Below are positions 10,819 to 20,154 of a DNA stretch of 64,000 nt, one piece after another. Position 1 is the stretch's first letter; every line of letters begins with the position of its first letter. Below the pieces are notes generated by a model. The model saw nothing but the letters and a program-made list of their open reading frames with translations, ran no database searches and had not been told where the DNA came from. The stretch covers positions 496,001 through 560,000 of the forward strand of contig CAVWLO010000003.1 in NCBI GenBank assembly GCA_963755985.1, in the 5' to 3' direction. A program made the translations under genes and the position numbers. The stretch comes from DASXMT01 sp963755985. GTDB taxonomy: Bacteria > Actinomycetota > Acidimicrobiia > Acidimicrobiales > RAAP-2.

Positions 10819-11555
10819 TCAAGGACGTGGGGAGGCGGTCACCGTCAGGGGGACCTCATAGCTGAGCTGCTCGAACTCCGGAGGGCCGTCGGCTGGATGG
10901 GCAGCCACGAACGCCCGCGCCGGCTGGTCGGAGGGCCAGTGGTCCACCCGATCGACGACAAAGCCAGAGGACTCGACCCAGTCCACTAAGCAGCTGATGG
11001 TGGGGGCGAACCAGTTGGAACCGTCGCCAGCCAACTCGTCCCGCCGGAAGAACCGTGCGCTGGGCTCGTCGGTCGGGGACCCCGAGACGGCGGTTTCCAC
11101 GTACAGGTTCCCCCGGGTGAGCCGGCGGAGCGAATCGAGGGCCAACAACGGGTGCCGCAGGTGGTACAACACCCCCAGGAAGAACACCTCGTCGAATTGC
11201 TGGTTCAGGACCTGGGGCAGTTCGTAGATGGTCCCTTGACGAATTCCGCTCGGGATCCGACGGCGTCACACAGCGTGTCGAAGCCGAAGTTGTCCGGATC
11301 GTAGATGTCGACCGCGACCACGCGGTCGGCGCCCCGGGCCTCGGCGATGAAGGCGGCTCCCCCGTTCGTGGTCCCGACATCCAGAAAGGTCCGGCCCTCG
11401 AGGGAGAGGGGCAAACCGACCCGCTGGATCAGCCATTCGATGTTGGCCGCCCCCGGGGTCAGGACGTTCTCGCTCAAATGGAATTGTTGGTGCCAGACAA
11501 ATTCGGAGTCGTCGATCAGCTTTCTCGCTGTCGCATCGTCGAGCATTGCGTCCAT
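10819..11555 (-). CDS. CmoB-like SAM-dependent methyltransferase (one frameshift)
   Basis: The N-terminal part has the SAM-binding motif F-L-D-V-G-T-T-N-G-G and V-V-A-V-D-I-Y. After a shift near 11230 the frame continues with F-F-L-G-V-L-Y-H-L-R-H-P-L and L-Y-V-E-T, a pattern shared with CmoB/DUF1698 tRNA-modifying methyltransferases. Here it lies among glycosyltransferases, so a sugar or lipid-linked substrate is more likely than tRNA (inference). The start at 11555 is the second Met of the open frame; a GTG at 11618 is possible. Confidence 0.65.
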
Positions 11556-11643
11556 CCTCCAGTGGTCGTTTTCCCGGGCGGTGGGGATAGCTACGTGCCC
11601 CACTGCCCTGGGCATCATCGCGCGAGCGCGAACCGGTGTGCCG

Positions 11644-12547
11644 CTAGGCGGAGGTGCCGCCGAACCGTCCGCGATTCTCGTCCATGGCGTCGAGGAGGCC
11701 CTGCAACCGGTCTCGGCGCTCCAGAGCGCCGGCCCGGATGGCGGCCAGCTGCTCAGCTCAGGTCGGGAATGTGCGCCAACCTGAGCTGTCGGAGCTCCTC
11801 CTCCTGCTCGAGCAGGACACCCTGGGCGACGGCGGCGGGGAGGACCGGGGGGTGCTCGAGGACGGGCGAGCCGAGCGGGGCGGCACCGACCACGAACTGG
11901 TAGGTGGTGCCCTCGATGTCAGATTCGAGGTCGGCGGCGAGCACCGGGTCGACGTCGTCGACCGGGATTTCGGTCGTCCCGAGCCGCCGGGTCACCCGGA
12001 CCATGTCGAACATGCCCCACCCGGCCTGCTCGAGCAGGTTGTCGACCCCGGCCCGGTCGAAGAAGCGCAGGTGGGTGCGGTCGAGCAGGCCCATCTCTGT
12101 GTAGCGGAAGTGCCCATTCAGCAGCGCCAAGCGGACCGAGGCGTGGGCCACGTTCGGAAGCGAGATGATGCCCCAGCCCCCGTCGTCTACGACCGCTTTC
12201 ACCCGGCTCAGGACGGTGGCCGGATCACTGAGGTGCTCGAGGATGTCGAGCATCAACACAACATCGAAGCGCTGACCCTCGAGCTGCTCGGCGAACTCGA
12301 ACGTGTTGAGGTCGGCGACCACCACCTCGTCGCACACGGCCCGGGCCGCCTCCGCCGCCTCCCGCTCGAGCTCCACCCCCCATACTTCGCAGCCCATGCC
12401 CTTGAGGACGGCGGCCACCGACCCATCGGCCACGCCCAGGTCGAGGACCCGGCTGTTGGCCGGGACCCGGCCGATGGCCATCACGTGGGAGTCGTTGGCA
12501 TAGCGAAGGTTGGGCTCGGCCGTATACCGGGATGCGGCGGGGCTCAC
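11644..12547 (-). CDS. Class I SAM-dependent methyltransferase (frameshift near C-terminus)
   Basis: A Methyltransf_23-type domain: V-L-D-L-G-V-A-D-G-S-V (SAM loop), D-V-V-L-M-L-D-I-L-E-H-L and I-I-S-L-P-N-V-A-H. GTG start 12547 overlaps the stop of the upstream coiled-coil gene (GTGA), indicating translational coupling. The first stop is met at 11753, but near 11757 a one-base change opens a natural continuation (E-Q-L-A-A-I-R-A-G-A-L-E-R-R) ending at TAG 11644-11646, so I bridge it. Likely modifies a sugar or lipid carrier made by the cluster. Confidence 0.75.
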
Positions 12548-12822
12548 CTCGGACGCCGGAGTCTGGAGTAGACGTCACGGGCCGGAGACGACCAACGGAA
12601 GAGCTTCGTGCTGTGCAGCCGATCCAGCTCTTGGTGAAGGTTGCTGTTCTCGTCTTGAAGGGCCTGGGCGTCGCCGCTCTCGCCCCGCTCGAGCTGAAGC
12701 AGGCGTCGGTTGAGGACCTTCAGGAGCTCCTCTCGTTGGGCCAACCGCTGCTGCAGAGCGCGGACCTCGGCTTCGAGCGTTCGAACTCTTGAATAGTCAC
12801 CCAGCTCGGTCTGGTCAGACAT
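12544..12822 (-). CDS. Small coiled-coil protein of glycan cluster
   Basis: About 92 residues from ATG 12822 (preceded by GGTGAGG); ATG 12837 is an alternative. The middle consists of heptads (V-R-T-L-E-A-E-V-R-A-L-Q-Q-R-L and following), then L-F-R-W-S-S-P-A-R-D-V-Y-S-R-L-R. The L-F-R-x-S-x-P-x-R-x-x-Y-x-x-L-R tail resembles the C-terminal segments that follow coiled coils in bacterial polysaccharide glycosyltransferases. It sits between a glycosyltransferase (20 bp upstream) and an overlapping methyltransferase. A scaffold or chain-length role is inference. Confidence 0.65.
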   Translation of the reverse strand: MSDQTELGDYSRVRTLEAEVRALQQRLAQREELLKVLNRRLLQLERGESGDAQALQDENSNLHQELDRLHSTKLFRWSSPARDVYSRLRRPR

Positions 12823-12841
12823 GTCCACCTCACCCATCGGA

Positions 12842-14696
12842 TCAGCTCTGGTCCCAGGGCAGCAAGGGATAGAGCTCGCGTAGTTTGCTCATCAGCGGCG
12901 CCGCCCCGACATCGACCGGCCGACGCGGCGCCGACTCGGCGTGGCGACGGCCGACGAATTGGGGCAGGAATTCGGCACGGTGTCCGGCGCCGGCCAGCCG
13001 CAGCCAGAACTCGTAGTCCTCGTAGCTCCTGTGGCTGGCCTGCGTGTCGTAGCCGCCAGCGTCCACCCATACCTGGCGGCGAATCATCGCTACTCCCGCC
13101 AGATAGTCGCGCTCGGTGAGGAGAGCCGCGTCAAATGGGAGATAACTCAACAGACCGGCTCGGCTGCTCTCGGCGATGATGCCGTAGGAGGCGGCGGAGT
13201 CCGGTGACCGGTCGAGTGCGGCTGACAGCTTCTGCAGGGTGGCGGGAAAGATCAAGGTCTCGGCATCCGAGATGAAGACCCGGTCGGCCCGCGCTTCGGC
13301 GACGCCATAGTTCCGGGCAGCCCCAACCCCGGCGTTGGCCGCCTTGGCCAGCAACTTCGTAGGAAACCAGTTGGCGGATGCCATCAGGTGTTTGACCGCG
13401 TCAACCGACCCGTCCTCCGAGTGGTCGTCGACCACGATGAGCTCGACCGTCGTTCCCAGTGAGCTCATGACCGACGACATGGCCTCTGTGATCGATACGC
13501 GGTTGTTGTGCGATGTGATGACCACGCTGAGCTGCGACGAGGCGCCCTCCCAGGCCTCGGTGACCAACGTCTCGACGTGATCAGCCCTGCCGTGGAGGAG
13601 ATGTGCTTGGAGCGCCTCGACATGCTGGAGGAGGTCGGTCTCTCCATTGTGCAGCTCGCTGACTCGGGCAAACATATGGCGCTCGGCATCGAGGATGGCC
13701 TCGAGCTGGGGTGGGGGGGAGGCACGGGAGGTTGTGCAGGTGCCCCGATGGGCTGTGGGCGTCGGAAGCCAGTGGTGGAGGCCACCGCGTCCTCGATAAG
13801 GGCACAGACCGGCTCGAGGAGGGTCTTGAAGTCGAGCTTGGTGCGGACGAAATCGTAGGCTGCAGCGGTCATATCGGACCGGAGGGCTTCGTCGGCGACC
13901 AGGCTGGCGGCGTAGGCGCCGAGGACATCGGATGGGGCAGCGATGAGGTGCTCGCCGGGGAGCAAGGGCCCGTAGTCTGCCGAGGGCTCAGTCACGACCA
14001 GGCAGCCGTTGACGATGGCCGCCAGGACCGAGGGCCAGTCGAGGGACTGACCGTTGCCACGGTGAAGGTTGAGAAGGATGCGGCTTGAGGCCAGCGCCCC
14101 CATGACGGCGGCTGCCTCCAGTGTGCTGTTCGGCCTGGAGCCGGTTGCTTCGGAGTCCTCCCACACACGGATATCCGCGTTGCAGTCCCACAGCAGCGGT
14201 GCCGCCTCGGACAGGAGGTGACAGCGGTGGGGGTCATCTTGCCGAGAAAGAGGAGATCGGTGGGCCGTGTTCGGTTCAGATCGCCACCCCATCGGTCCCA
14301 AGTGGGGTGATAGCCCAACTGCAGGTGGGCAGCATTGATACCGCGTCGGTTGAGAGCATCGACCCCGTCGTCGCTGATGTGGAGGGCCATGGGTCCGACA
14401 CTCGCATAGTGCGAAGCAATATCGAACCCGGGGGTGCCCGGCTGTTCCAACCCGAGTGTGACGCTCACGCTGGCTGCATTGAGGAGCTCACGTTCGCTAT
14501 GACCGCTGTGGCGAGGGAAGAACTCATGTGGACCGACCACCAAGTTGAGTCGGTCTCTGTTCTGCTCGGGCAAACCCGAGGAGGGAAACACTGTACGGTA
14601 ACCGAGATCGGCGAGCGTTTCTGCTAGGACCGAAGCGATCTGCGCTTCAGGAGCACTCCCGCGGTCGCTGACGTACACGTAATAGAAGGGGTTCAT
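12842..14696 (-). CDS. Two-domain glycosyltransferase: N-terminal GT-B-like, C-terminal GT2 (two frameshifts)
   Basis: From ATG 14696 the first half reads Y-Y-V-Y-V-S-D-R-G-S, L-L-F-L-G-K-M-T, I-L-L-N-L-H-R-G and L-V-V-T-E-P-S-A-D-Y-G-P-L, as in CgeB/GT1-type GT-B enzymes. The second half is a GT2 domain: L-S-V-V-I-T-S-H-N-N, I-V-V-D-D-H-S-E-D-G-S, A-R-N-Y-G-V, V-F-I-S-D-A-E and Y-E-D-Y-E-F-W-L-R-L. Shifts occur near 14225 and in a G7 run at 13713-13719. The GT2 half alone could start at ATG 13675. Role: assembly of a surface glycan (inferred from context). Confidence 0.7.
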
Positions 14697-14856
14697 GGCA
14701 ATTGGCGTTCATGCGCACGTCACGTCGTAGTACACAATCAGCGTAACAGGCGTCGCGCCGCTCGAGCAGCTGAGCGAAGTACCTACCCAAGCCCCAGATT
14801 CGCTGTCGTAATCCATTCACCGACCAAGACGGGGGCCCAACCTCGGGCGGATTCAT
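14647..14856 (-). CDS. Possible small helical protein or lost N-terminal extension
   Basis: An open frame with N-G-L-R-Q-R-I-W-G-L-G-R-Y-F-A-Q-L-L-E-R-R-D-A resembles the helical linkers often found beside actinobacterial polysaccharide glycosyltransferases. It overlaps the start of the neighbouring gene in a different frame, so it may be a frameshifted extension of that gene rather than a separate one. Weak call. Confidence 0.25.
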   Translation of the reverse strand: MNPPEVGPPSWSVNGLRQRIWGLGRYFAQLLERRDACYADCVLRRDVRMNANCHEPLLLRVRQRPRECS

Positions 14857-14892
14857 TCTTGGTAAGGCCAATGTCGGATCGAATTGAACGGT

Positions 14893-15360
14893 CTATCGGG
14901 CGAATGCCAGCAACACGTGACCCCTCAGGGCCTCAGCGGCAGCCGATACGTGGTCGGCCGCCACCCCCTTTCCGACGAAGATGGCCAATGGACCTGCCCG
15001 CCACGCATCCACGAAAGCGGGATTCAGGGAAGCGAGGCGTACATAGAATTTGGCCTGGGCTATCGAGCTGAACTGAAGCAGATACAGTACTCCTTGGTTA
15101 GCGGTCGACTGGGCGTCACAACGCGAGGTGCTACTAAAGCTGTAGATCCTGAGCAAGGAAATGCCAACTATTTCAGTGGAAGTGTTGTTGCGAATGCTGC
15201 AAAGCGTCGGGTTTCCGTTAGATTGGATCAAAGACTTAAAGACGAGGTACGGCTCGGTTGGATCACTGGTGCGTCGTGATGATGTGGCTCCCGAAGCGGC
15301 CGACCCAGCGGCTACGGTGAGAGCGACGCACAGGGTCAGGCTATAGAGAAGTCTCTTCAT
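14893..15360 (-). CDS. Small secreted protein of unknown function
   Basis: 155 residues with a classical signal peptide (M-K-R-L-L-Y-S-L, hydrophobic core, cleavage near A-A-S-G-A). The mature part has two cysteines (in T-L-C-S-I and S-R-C-D-A) that could form a disulfide. No family recognised. It is divergent from the dioxygenase gene, with only 33 bp between starts, so the promoters must overlap. Confidence 0.6.
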   Translation of the reverse strand: MKRLLYSLTLCVALTVAAGSAASGATSSRRTSDPTEPYLVFKSLIQSNGNPTLCSIRNNTSTEIVGISLLRIYSFSSTSRCDAQSTANQGVLYLLQFSSIAQAKFYVRLASLNPAFVDAWRAGPLAIFVGKGVAADHVSAAAEALRGHVLLAFAR

Positions 15361-15393
15361 CGTTGTACCGCCGAGTATTGGCTCACGTAGGGA

Positions 15394-16284
15394 ATGAGGG
15401 GAATGACGGTTTCACGAGATTCCGATCCAGACTACACCGTGCTCGACTGGGCGAACATGGAGTCAATCGTTTCTCGTTCGCGGGAAGAATACAAATTTTC
15501 CAATCCTTTCCCTCATATTGTCCTGGATGATTTCCTGAGATCAGATGTAGCGTCCCAGGCGGCGGCCGAGTTCGACTTCATGGATCCACAGCACTGGATC
15601 AGTTATGTTCACGTCAACGAGAAGAAATTCAGCAATGCCGATATTGCCACCTGGGGCCCAACGCTGCAGTCGCTAGCGAAGGCGCTCAACTCACCACGTT
15701 TCGTCAGCCTCTTGAGCGAGCTTACTGGGATCGAGGGCCTGATTCCCGATGATGCGATGGAAGGGGGAGGGCTCCATCAGTCCCTGAGCGGCGGTTTCCT
15801 TAATATCCACGCTGATTTCACGGTCCACCCGCTTAAGCCGGCGTGGCGCCGGCGCGTCAATATCCTTCTGTACTTCAATGAGAAGTGGCCGGAAGCATAT
15901 GGAGGTGAACTAGAGCTGTGGAGCAAGGATATGAGACAGTGCCAGAGAAAGATTGCTCCGATTGGAAATCGGGCTGTCATCTTCAATACTGATCGAGACT
16001 CCTTTCATGGTCATCCAGAGCCAATGCGTTGTCCGGATGGTACAGCTCGATGCTCGTTGGCTCTGTACTACTTCACCATTGAAGATAGACCCGAGATCAG
16101 ATCCACCGAATATCGAGGTCGACCCGGTGAGGGACCTAGGTCTGTCCTGATTTACTTGGATAAGCAGCTTCTTAGACTTTATGACCGGGTTAAGCGTCGT
16201 CTGAATATCTCTGATCAGCAAATCGATCGAGTAGTTCGCCATTTTCGGCCGAGGTCGCGCGCCCCATCGAGCGCAACGAGATGA
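15394..16284 (+). CDS. 2-oxoglutarate/Fe(II)-dependent dioxygenase
   Basis: 297 codons. Prolyl-4-hydroxylase-like double-stranded beta-helix: iron-binding H-A-D (N-I-H-A-D-F-T), N-I-L-L-Y-F-N-E-K-W, G-G-E-L-E-L-W and the distal His in F-H-G-H-P-E-P, followed by the usual R-x-S-L-A-L-Y-Y. The N-terminal P-F-P-H-I-V-L-D-D-F-L is typical of the family. Base composition is visibly more AT-rich than the housekeeping genes. In this setting it may hydroxylate a sugar, lipid or peptide of the cell surface (inferred). It converges on the membrane protein gene at 16300. Confidence 0.8.
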   Translation: MRGMTVSRDSDPDYTVLDWANMESIVSRSREEYKFSNPFPHIVLDDFLRSDVASQAAAEFDFMDPQHWISYVHVNEKKFSNADIATWGPTLQSLAKALNSPRFVSLLSELTGIEGLIPDDAMEGGGLHQSLSGGFLNIHADFTVHPLKPAWRRRVNILLYFNEKWPEAYGGELELWSKDMRQCQRKIAPIGNRAVIFNTDRDSFHGHPEPMRCPDGTARCSLALYYFTIEDRPEIRSTEYRGRPGEGPRSVLIYLDKQLLRLYDRVKRRLNISDQQIDRVVRHFRPRSRAPSSATR

Positions 16285-16299
16285 TGCCTGAGTGCGGAT

Positions 16300-18414
16300 T
16301 CAGGATGGTTTTTTCGCCTGCAAGAGGGACGTACAAAGCGGTGGAACAGCGGTGTGGCCAATGGAGACAGTTAATGGCAGCGTGGCATTATTGGGATAGG
16401 TCGAACTCGAATGTGCCACTACGTTCATTTCCCCACTGGACATCATGTTGCTAAGAACGGGCTGACCGTCCAGCTCAACGATCAGATTCTGTTGCGGGAC
16501 GTTAGCATCCACCGTGAACCTGTAGGTGCGTCCTACCGTTACTGGCATCCACGCTCCCTTAGTGGGAAAGAGGGGATCTGCAACGACGAAGCGCATCTCG
16601 TTCCTTCGGTATTGCAATGAGACGGTGCTGATTAGATTTCGACCGATGTCGACTAGCGGAACCTGACCGGTCGTCCTCGGCTGGCGGTGGAATGTGATGT
16701 CGAAGTTGTGTCCGAGACTCGGTCCAAAGGCAACTGGAATCCAGGGGGGTTCAGATCGTTCCCCATTCGAGATGTATAGGGCCGTACAATGATCGAGGAT
16801 GAATAGCTTGTCTGCTGGGGCAACCGCGGGTAAATGAGCGCCCTGTTCAACGTTCGAAAGTATGGGATTGCCCATGACTTGGCTCAGGCTCTCCTGTGTC
16901 CGAACGTACTGCTGGATGTTGTTTCCGACCCAGGCTGCTCCGTCGCCGGGAGTACTTGCTACGGCTGCATTGGCTGCGATCCCAAAAACGGCCAAGACAC
17001 AGATGAGGGACGTTGCGAAAGTCCTCCAATCCTTCGTCCGACCGTCAAGTCGTCGCCAGATATCGGCTATTCCGACCGCGCTCGCTACGAATAGTATCGG
17101 TATGAAGTCAGAGAGGTAGCGGTCAGCTATGTAGCCCCAGACCAGCACACCGACTGTTCCCGCCGCGGCTGCCAACATCGGAATTCGGACAAGAGAGATT
17201 CTCTGAATCGTACGCCGCCGAAAGGCAGTGACCGCACCCCATACTCCAAGAAGAAAGAGGAGTGGCATCGAGGCGGGGACGCTGGCAGACCGGTATGTCT
17301 GGTCGAGGATGACATGGCCGACCGCTTCTGGAGGCGCCGCGGGTAGCGTGATGAACGGGAAGACGTCAGTGAACCTCAGACCGTCGGGTCGAAGGTACGC
17401 CTCCACCGTGCTTGGGACAAAATCCGCGTTGTACGCCTTCCCCCCGTTTGCCGCAAGGAATTGGCGACGGTGAGCGTCTATCTGCGTCCAGACTTGGTCG
17501 GCCATCGGCAGTCCGAAGGGATACCCGAACTTCGCCCAGGTTACGTAGCAGCCCACCGCCAATGGAATCAGGCCACTCAGCAGAACGGGCCGTGCCCACC
17601 TGCGATTTTCAGCTCCGGCCCGGCCCGAGGCGAACCAAATCGCGGCCAAAATAGTTCCTATTACGCAAGCCCAACCAAGGCTCTCGCGGGCAAGGCTGGC
17701 GCAGAAGACCAGGAACCCGAGGAAGAGCACCCGCCGCCTTATTGGATGCTCAAGCACTCCCAGGAGGGCAAATATGGCACCAAGGGTTAGGGCAACGCCC
17801 CAAGCGAAGTCCTCGTTATATACGTACGGGGCTGACACGAGGTAGGACAGGACGGTGCCGCACATCATAGAGGCGACAAGGAACCCGTAGCACACTGCTT
17901 CCGCCATCCCTACTGCGACATTGCCCCGGAGCAGGATTCGGGTGCGCCAAAGGAGCAGCGAGGCGAAAGTGGCGGTGACGATCCACGCAAGGAGCATTGA
18001 GGGTGCTGTCAGACGACCATCTAGCCTCGTTGTGTAGAGGAGAATCGGTATTCGCAGAAGAGCGGGAAATGGGCCGAAATAGGTGTAGGTGCGGCCATGG
18101 ATTACGAATCCCTCAATACCGAGAGATCCCGATGGCACATTCCAGGATCCATCTAGCAATGATCGAGCTTGGGTATCGTAGAAGTTCGAAAATATGTTTC
18201 CTGGGTAGTAAGAGCGAAGCGGATCGAGGTGGCCACCCCAAAGGATCCAAAGATAGGGAACAAGTGCGACGCACAGTCCCACCAGAATTGCCTTGGTAAA
18301 GCGGCGAACAGGGGTGTCCGTACTATTTACGGACGCTCTTCCGTCCTCTTCGTTTGCGAATCTTTTCTGTGGCAATCGTCTGATTGCCACTGTGGTAACG
18401 CCATATTGCGCCAT
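16300..18414 (-). CDS. Polytopic membrane protein, GT-C-like, with C-terminal beta-domain
   Basis: 704 residues with about ten to twelve hydrophobic segments between residues 40 and 480, starting A-I-L-V-G-L-C-V-A-L-V-P-Y-L. The loop after the first helix carries a G-x-L-D-P-L-R-S-Y-Y-P motif and later F-Y-D-T-Q-A-R-S-L-L-D-G, as in polyprenyl-phosphate-sugar-dependent GT-C proteins where an early-loop acid is catalytic. The C-terminal 200 residues are soluble and beta-rich. It starts 5 bp after the GT2-methyltransferase stop, so the two probably share an mRNA and may work as donor synthesis and transfer. Substrate is unknown. Confidence 0.65.
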   Translation of the reverse strand: MAQYGVTTVAIRRLPQKRFANEEDGRASVNSTDTPVRRFTKAILVGLCVALVPYLWILWGGHLDPLRSYYPGNIFSNFYDTQARSLLDGSWNVPSGSLGIEGFVIHGRTYTYFGPFPALLRIPILLYTTRLDGRLTAPSMLLAWIVTATFASLLLWRTRILLRGNVAVGMAEAVCYGFLVASMMCGTVLSYLVSAPYVYNEDFAWGVALTLGAIFALLGVLEHPIRRRVLFLGFLVFCASLARESLGWACVIGTILAAIWFASGRAGAENRRWARPVLLSGLIPLAVGCYVTWAKFGYPFGLPMADQVWTQIDAHRRQFLAANGGKAYNADFVPSTVEAYLRPDGLRFTDVFPFITLPAAPPEAVGHVILDQTYRSASVPASMPLLFLLGVWGAVTAFRRRTIQRISLVRIPMLAAAAGTVGVLVWGYIADRYLSDFIPILFVASAVGIADIWRRLDGRTKDWRTFATSLICVLAVFGIAANAAVASTPGDGAAWVGNNIQQYVRTQESLSQVMGNPILSNVEQGAHLPAVAPADKLFILDHCTALYISNGERSEPPWIPVAFGPSLGHNFDITFHRQPRTTGQVPLVDIGRNLISTVSLQYRRNEMRFVVADPLFPTKGAWMPVTVGRTYRFTVDANVPQQNLIVELDGQPVLSNMMSSGEMNVVAHSSSTYPNNATLPLTVSIGHTAVPPLCTSLLQAKKPS

Positions 18415-18419
18415 AAAGG

Positions 18420-19942
18420 TTAGTGATCAACTAGACGCTGCTCCTCCCCGAATGGGTTGCCGCCTTCAGCCAACTGGGGAGCGAGTTCGTACAGATACTG
18501 GTAGGCGAACAGAGTAGGACGAATAGCGACACTCAGTGTGTTGACTCGGTCGAGAGCGGTGGCCAAGGGACGGCGACTTCGCGGGGTTTCGTCTCCACCT
18601 GTCAAGGGCTGCCCACTTCGTCCAAACACCTCGAGGGGCAGTCCGAAAGGTTCGCAGCGATTCACGGTAAATCCTGACCTCTCCACGAGACGATCGAAGC
18701 TCCGGCGTGTGAAGAACCGAAAGTGGGTGGCGTCGAGTATGCCGCGCCGGTCATAGTCGAAGAGTCCCGCCGCCACACGCAACCTTGGATACCAATGGGA
18801 AAAGTTTGGGATGCTGGCCAAGACGATTCCTTTGGGTGTCAGGCACGACGCGATGTCCCGCAGAAGTTTGTCGGGCCAGCGAACGTGTTCGAGGACATCG
18901 GCGGCAATGACAATGTCGTAGCCGGTTCCGGTTTCCTTGGGCAATCCGCCATCAAGATCTGCAGCAATGAATCGATCGACGGAGTCTTCGACCCCATCGA
19001 GAGCCTCCATATCGATGCCCGTCACGTGGTGACCGAGTTTGCGGAATCGTGTGCTCAGCTCTCCGTCGGAGCATCCGAGATCCAATATCTTTGATTTTGG
19101 GAACTCGCTCAGCCACGCCAAGATCCTGGCGTGTGATGAATCGTCGCCGACCTTTAGCTCGTAAGCCGTACTGTCGAACGCCAAGCTTCCGTCTCCGAAT
19201 CCCATTTTGTTGGCTCGGTAGCGTGCTACATCTAGTACCACGTCCTGTGCGTAACGGATTCCGTTTACATAGCAGATCTCATTTCCATAATAGGTAGAAA
19301 TTGGAACCTCGACGATTCGGAGACTGCCTCGATTAGTTGAATGATGATCTGGGTGTCGAAGTTGAATCCGTCAGAGTTCGATTCCAACGGAATCGTGCGA
19401 AGGGCATCGACGCTATAAGCGCGGTATCCCGAATGCCATTCGGATAACGACTGTCCCACCAGCCGATTCTGCACCCAAGTCAGAATTCGGTTTCCCACAT
19501 ATTTGTAGAGCGGCATACCTCCACTACGGGCGGACCCACGCTGAACCATCCGCGATCCGAAGACAGCGTCGGCCTCTCCCTCTTCGAGGGGACGCAGAAG
19601 GTCGCCCATGAGCTCTGGTGCATATTGGCCGTCACCATGGAGCAGAACGACCATGTCGAGCCCATGATCGATGGCCCACCGATAGGCCGCCTTTTGATTT
19701 CCGCCGTAGCCGAGGTTGGCCGGACGACGGACCACTTCGATAGGCAGATCCGGTGTTCTCCGCTTGTACTCGAGTCCTATCTCGTAGGTTGCATCCTCGC
19801 TACAGTCGTCGCAGATGAGGACTACCTCAATGCGTCGACGGATGACCTCGGGTATACGGTCGAGGACATGGGCCAGCGTGGTGGCGGCGTTGTACGCCAC
19901 GACGACGATGCCCACCCTCTTAGCTTGCTGAGCGACCGGCAT
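18420..19942 (-). CDS. Bifunctional GT2 (polyprenyl-phosphate sugar synthase-like) and SAM methyltransferase, one frameshift
   Basis: The N-terminal GT2 domain has V-G-I-V-V-V-A-Y-N-A, L-I-C-D-D-C-S-E-D-A-T, L-L-H-G-D-G-Q-Y-A-P-E and W-H-S-G-Y-R-A-Y, as in dolichol/polyprenyl-phosphate mannosyltransferases. Near 19320 a single shift hides the continuation I-V-E-V-P-I-S-T-Y-Y-G-N-E-I-C-Y, which runs straight into the methyltransferase (I-L-D-L-G-C-S-D-G-E-L, A-A-D-V-L-E-H-V, A-S-I-P-N-F-S-H-W). This fusion is known in actinobacteria. ATG 19942 or 19972 may start it; each lies in one copy of a duplicated initiation region. Pairs with the GT-C-like protein downstream. Confidence 0.8.
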
Positions 19943-19995
19943 CCCGGATCCCCCTTGAAAATGGACCGGCATGCCGGATCCCCCCTTGAAGATGG
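19935..19995 (-). repeat. Tandem duplication containing ribosome-binding site and start codon
   Basis: Two adjacent 30/31-bp copies (19935-19964 and 19965-19995). On the minus strand each contains AAGGGGG, a short spacer and an in-frame ATG (19942 and 19972), so the gene has two complete initiation sites in tandem. Confidence 0.8.
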
Positions 19996-20154
19996 TCAGT
20001 ATACGCAGACCGCCCCCTCCGGGGAGGCTGCCGTCGAGTTCAATCCTTGTTACCCTAAATCGGTGTCCACCAACCTTGGCCAGGGTTCTCTGAGGTTCGG
20101 CCCCGTATGCTCGTGCGGCCCGCCTGATCTCTGTCCCTCCCGTTGGCGTCCGGC

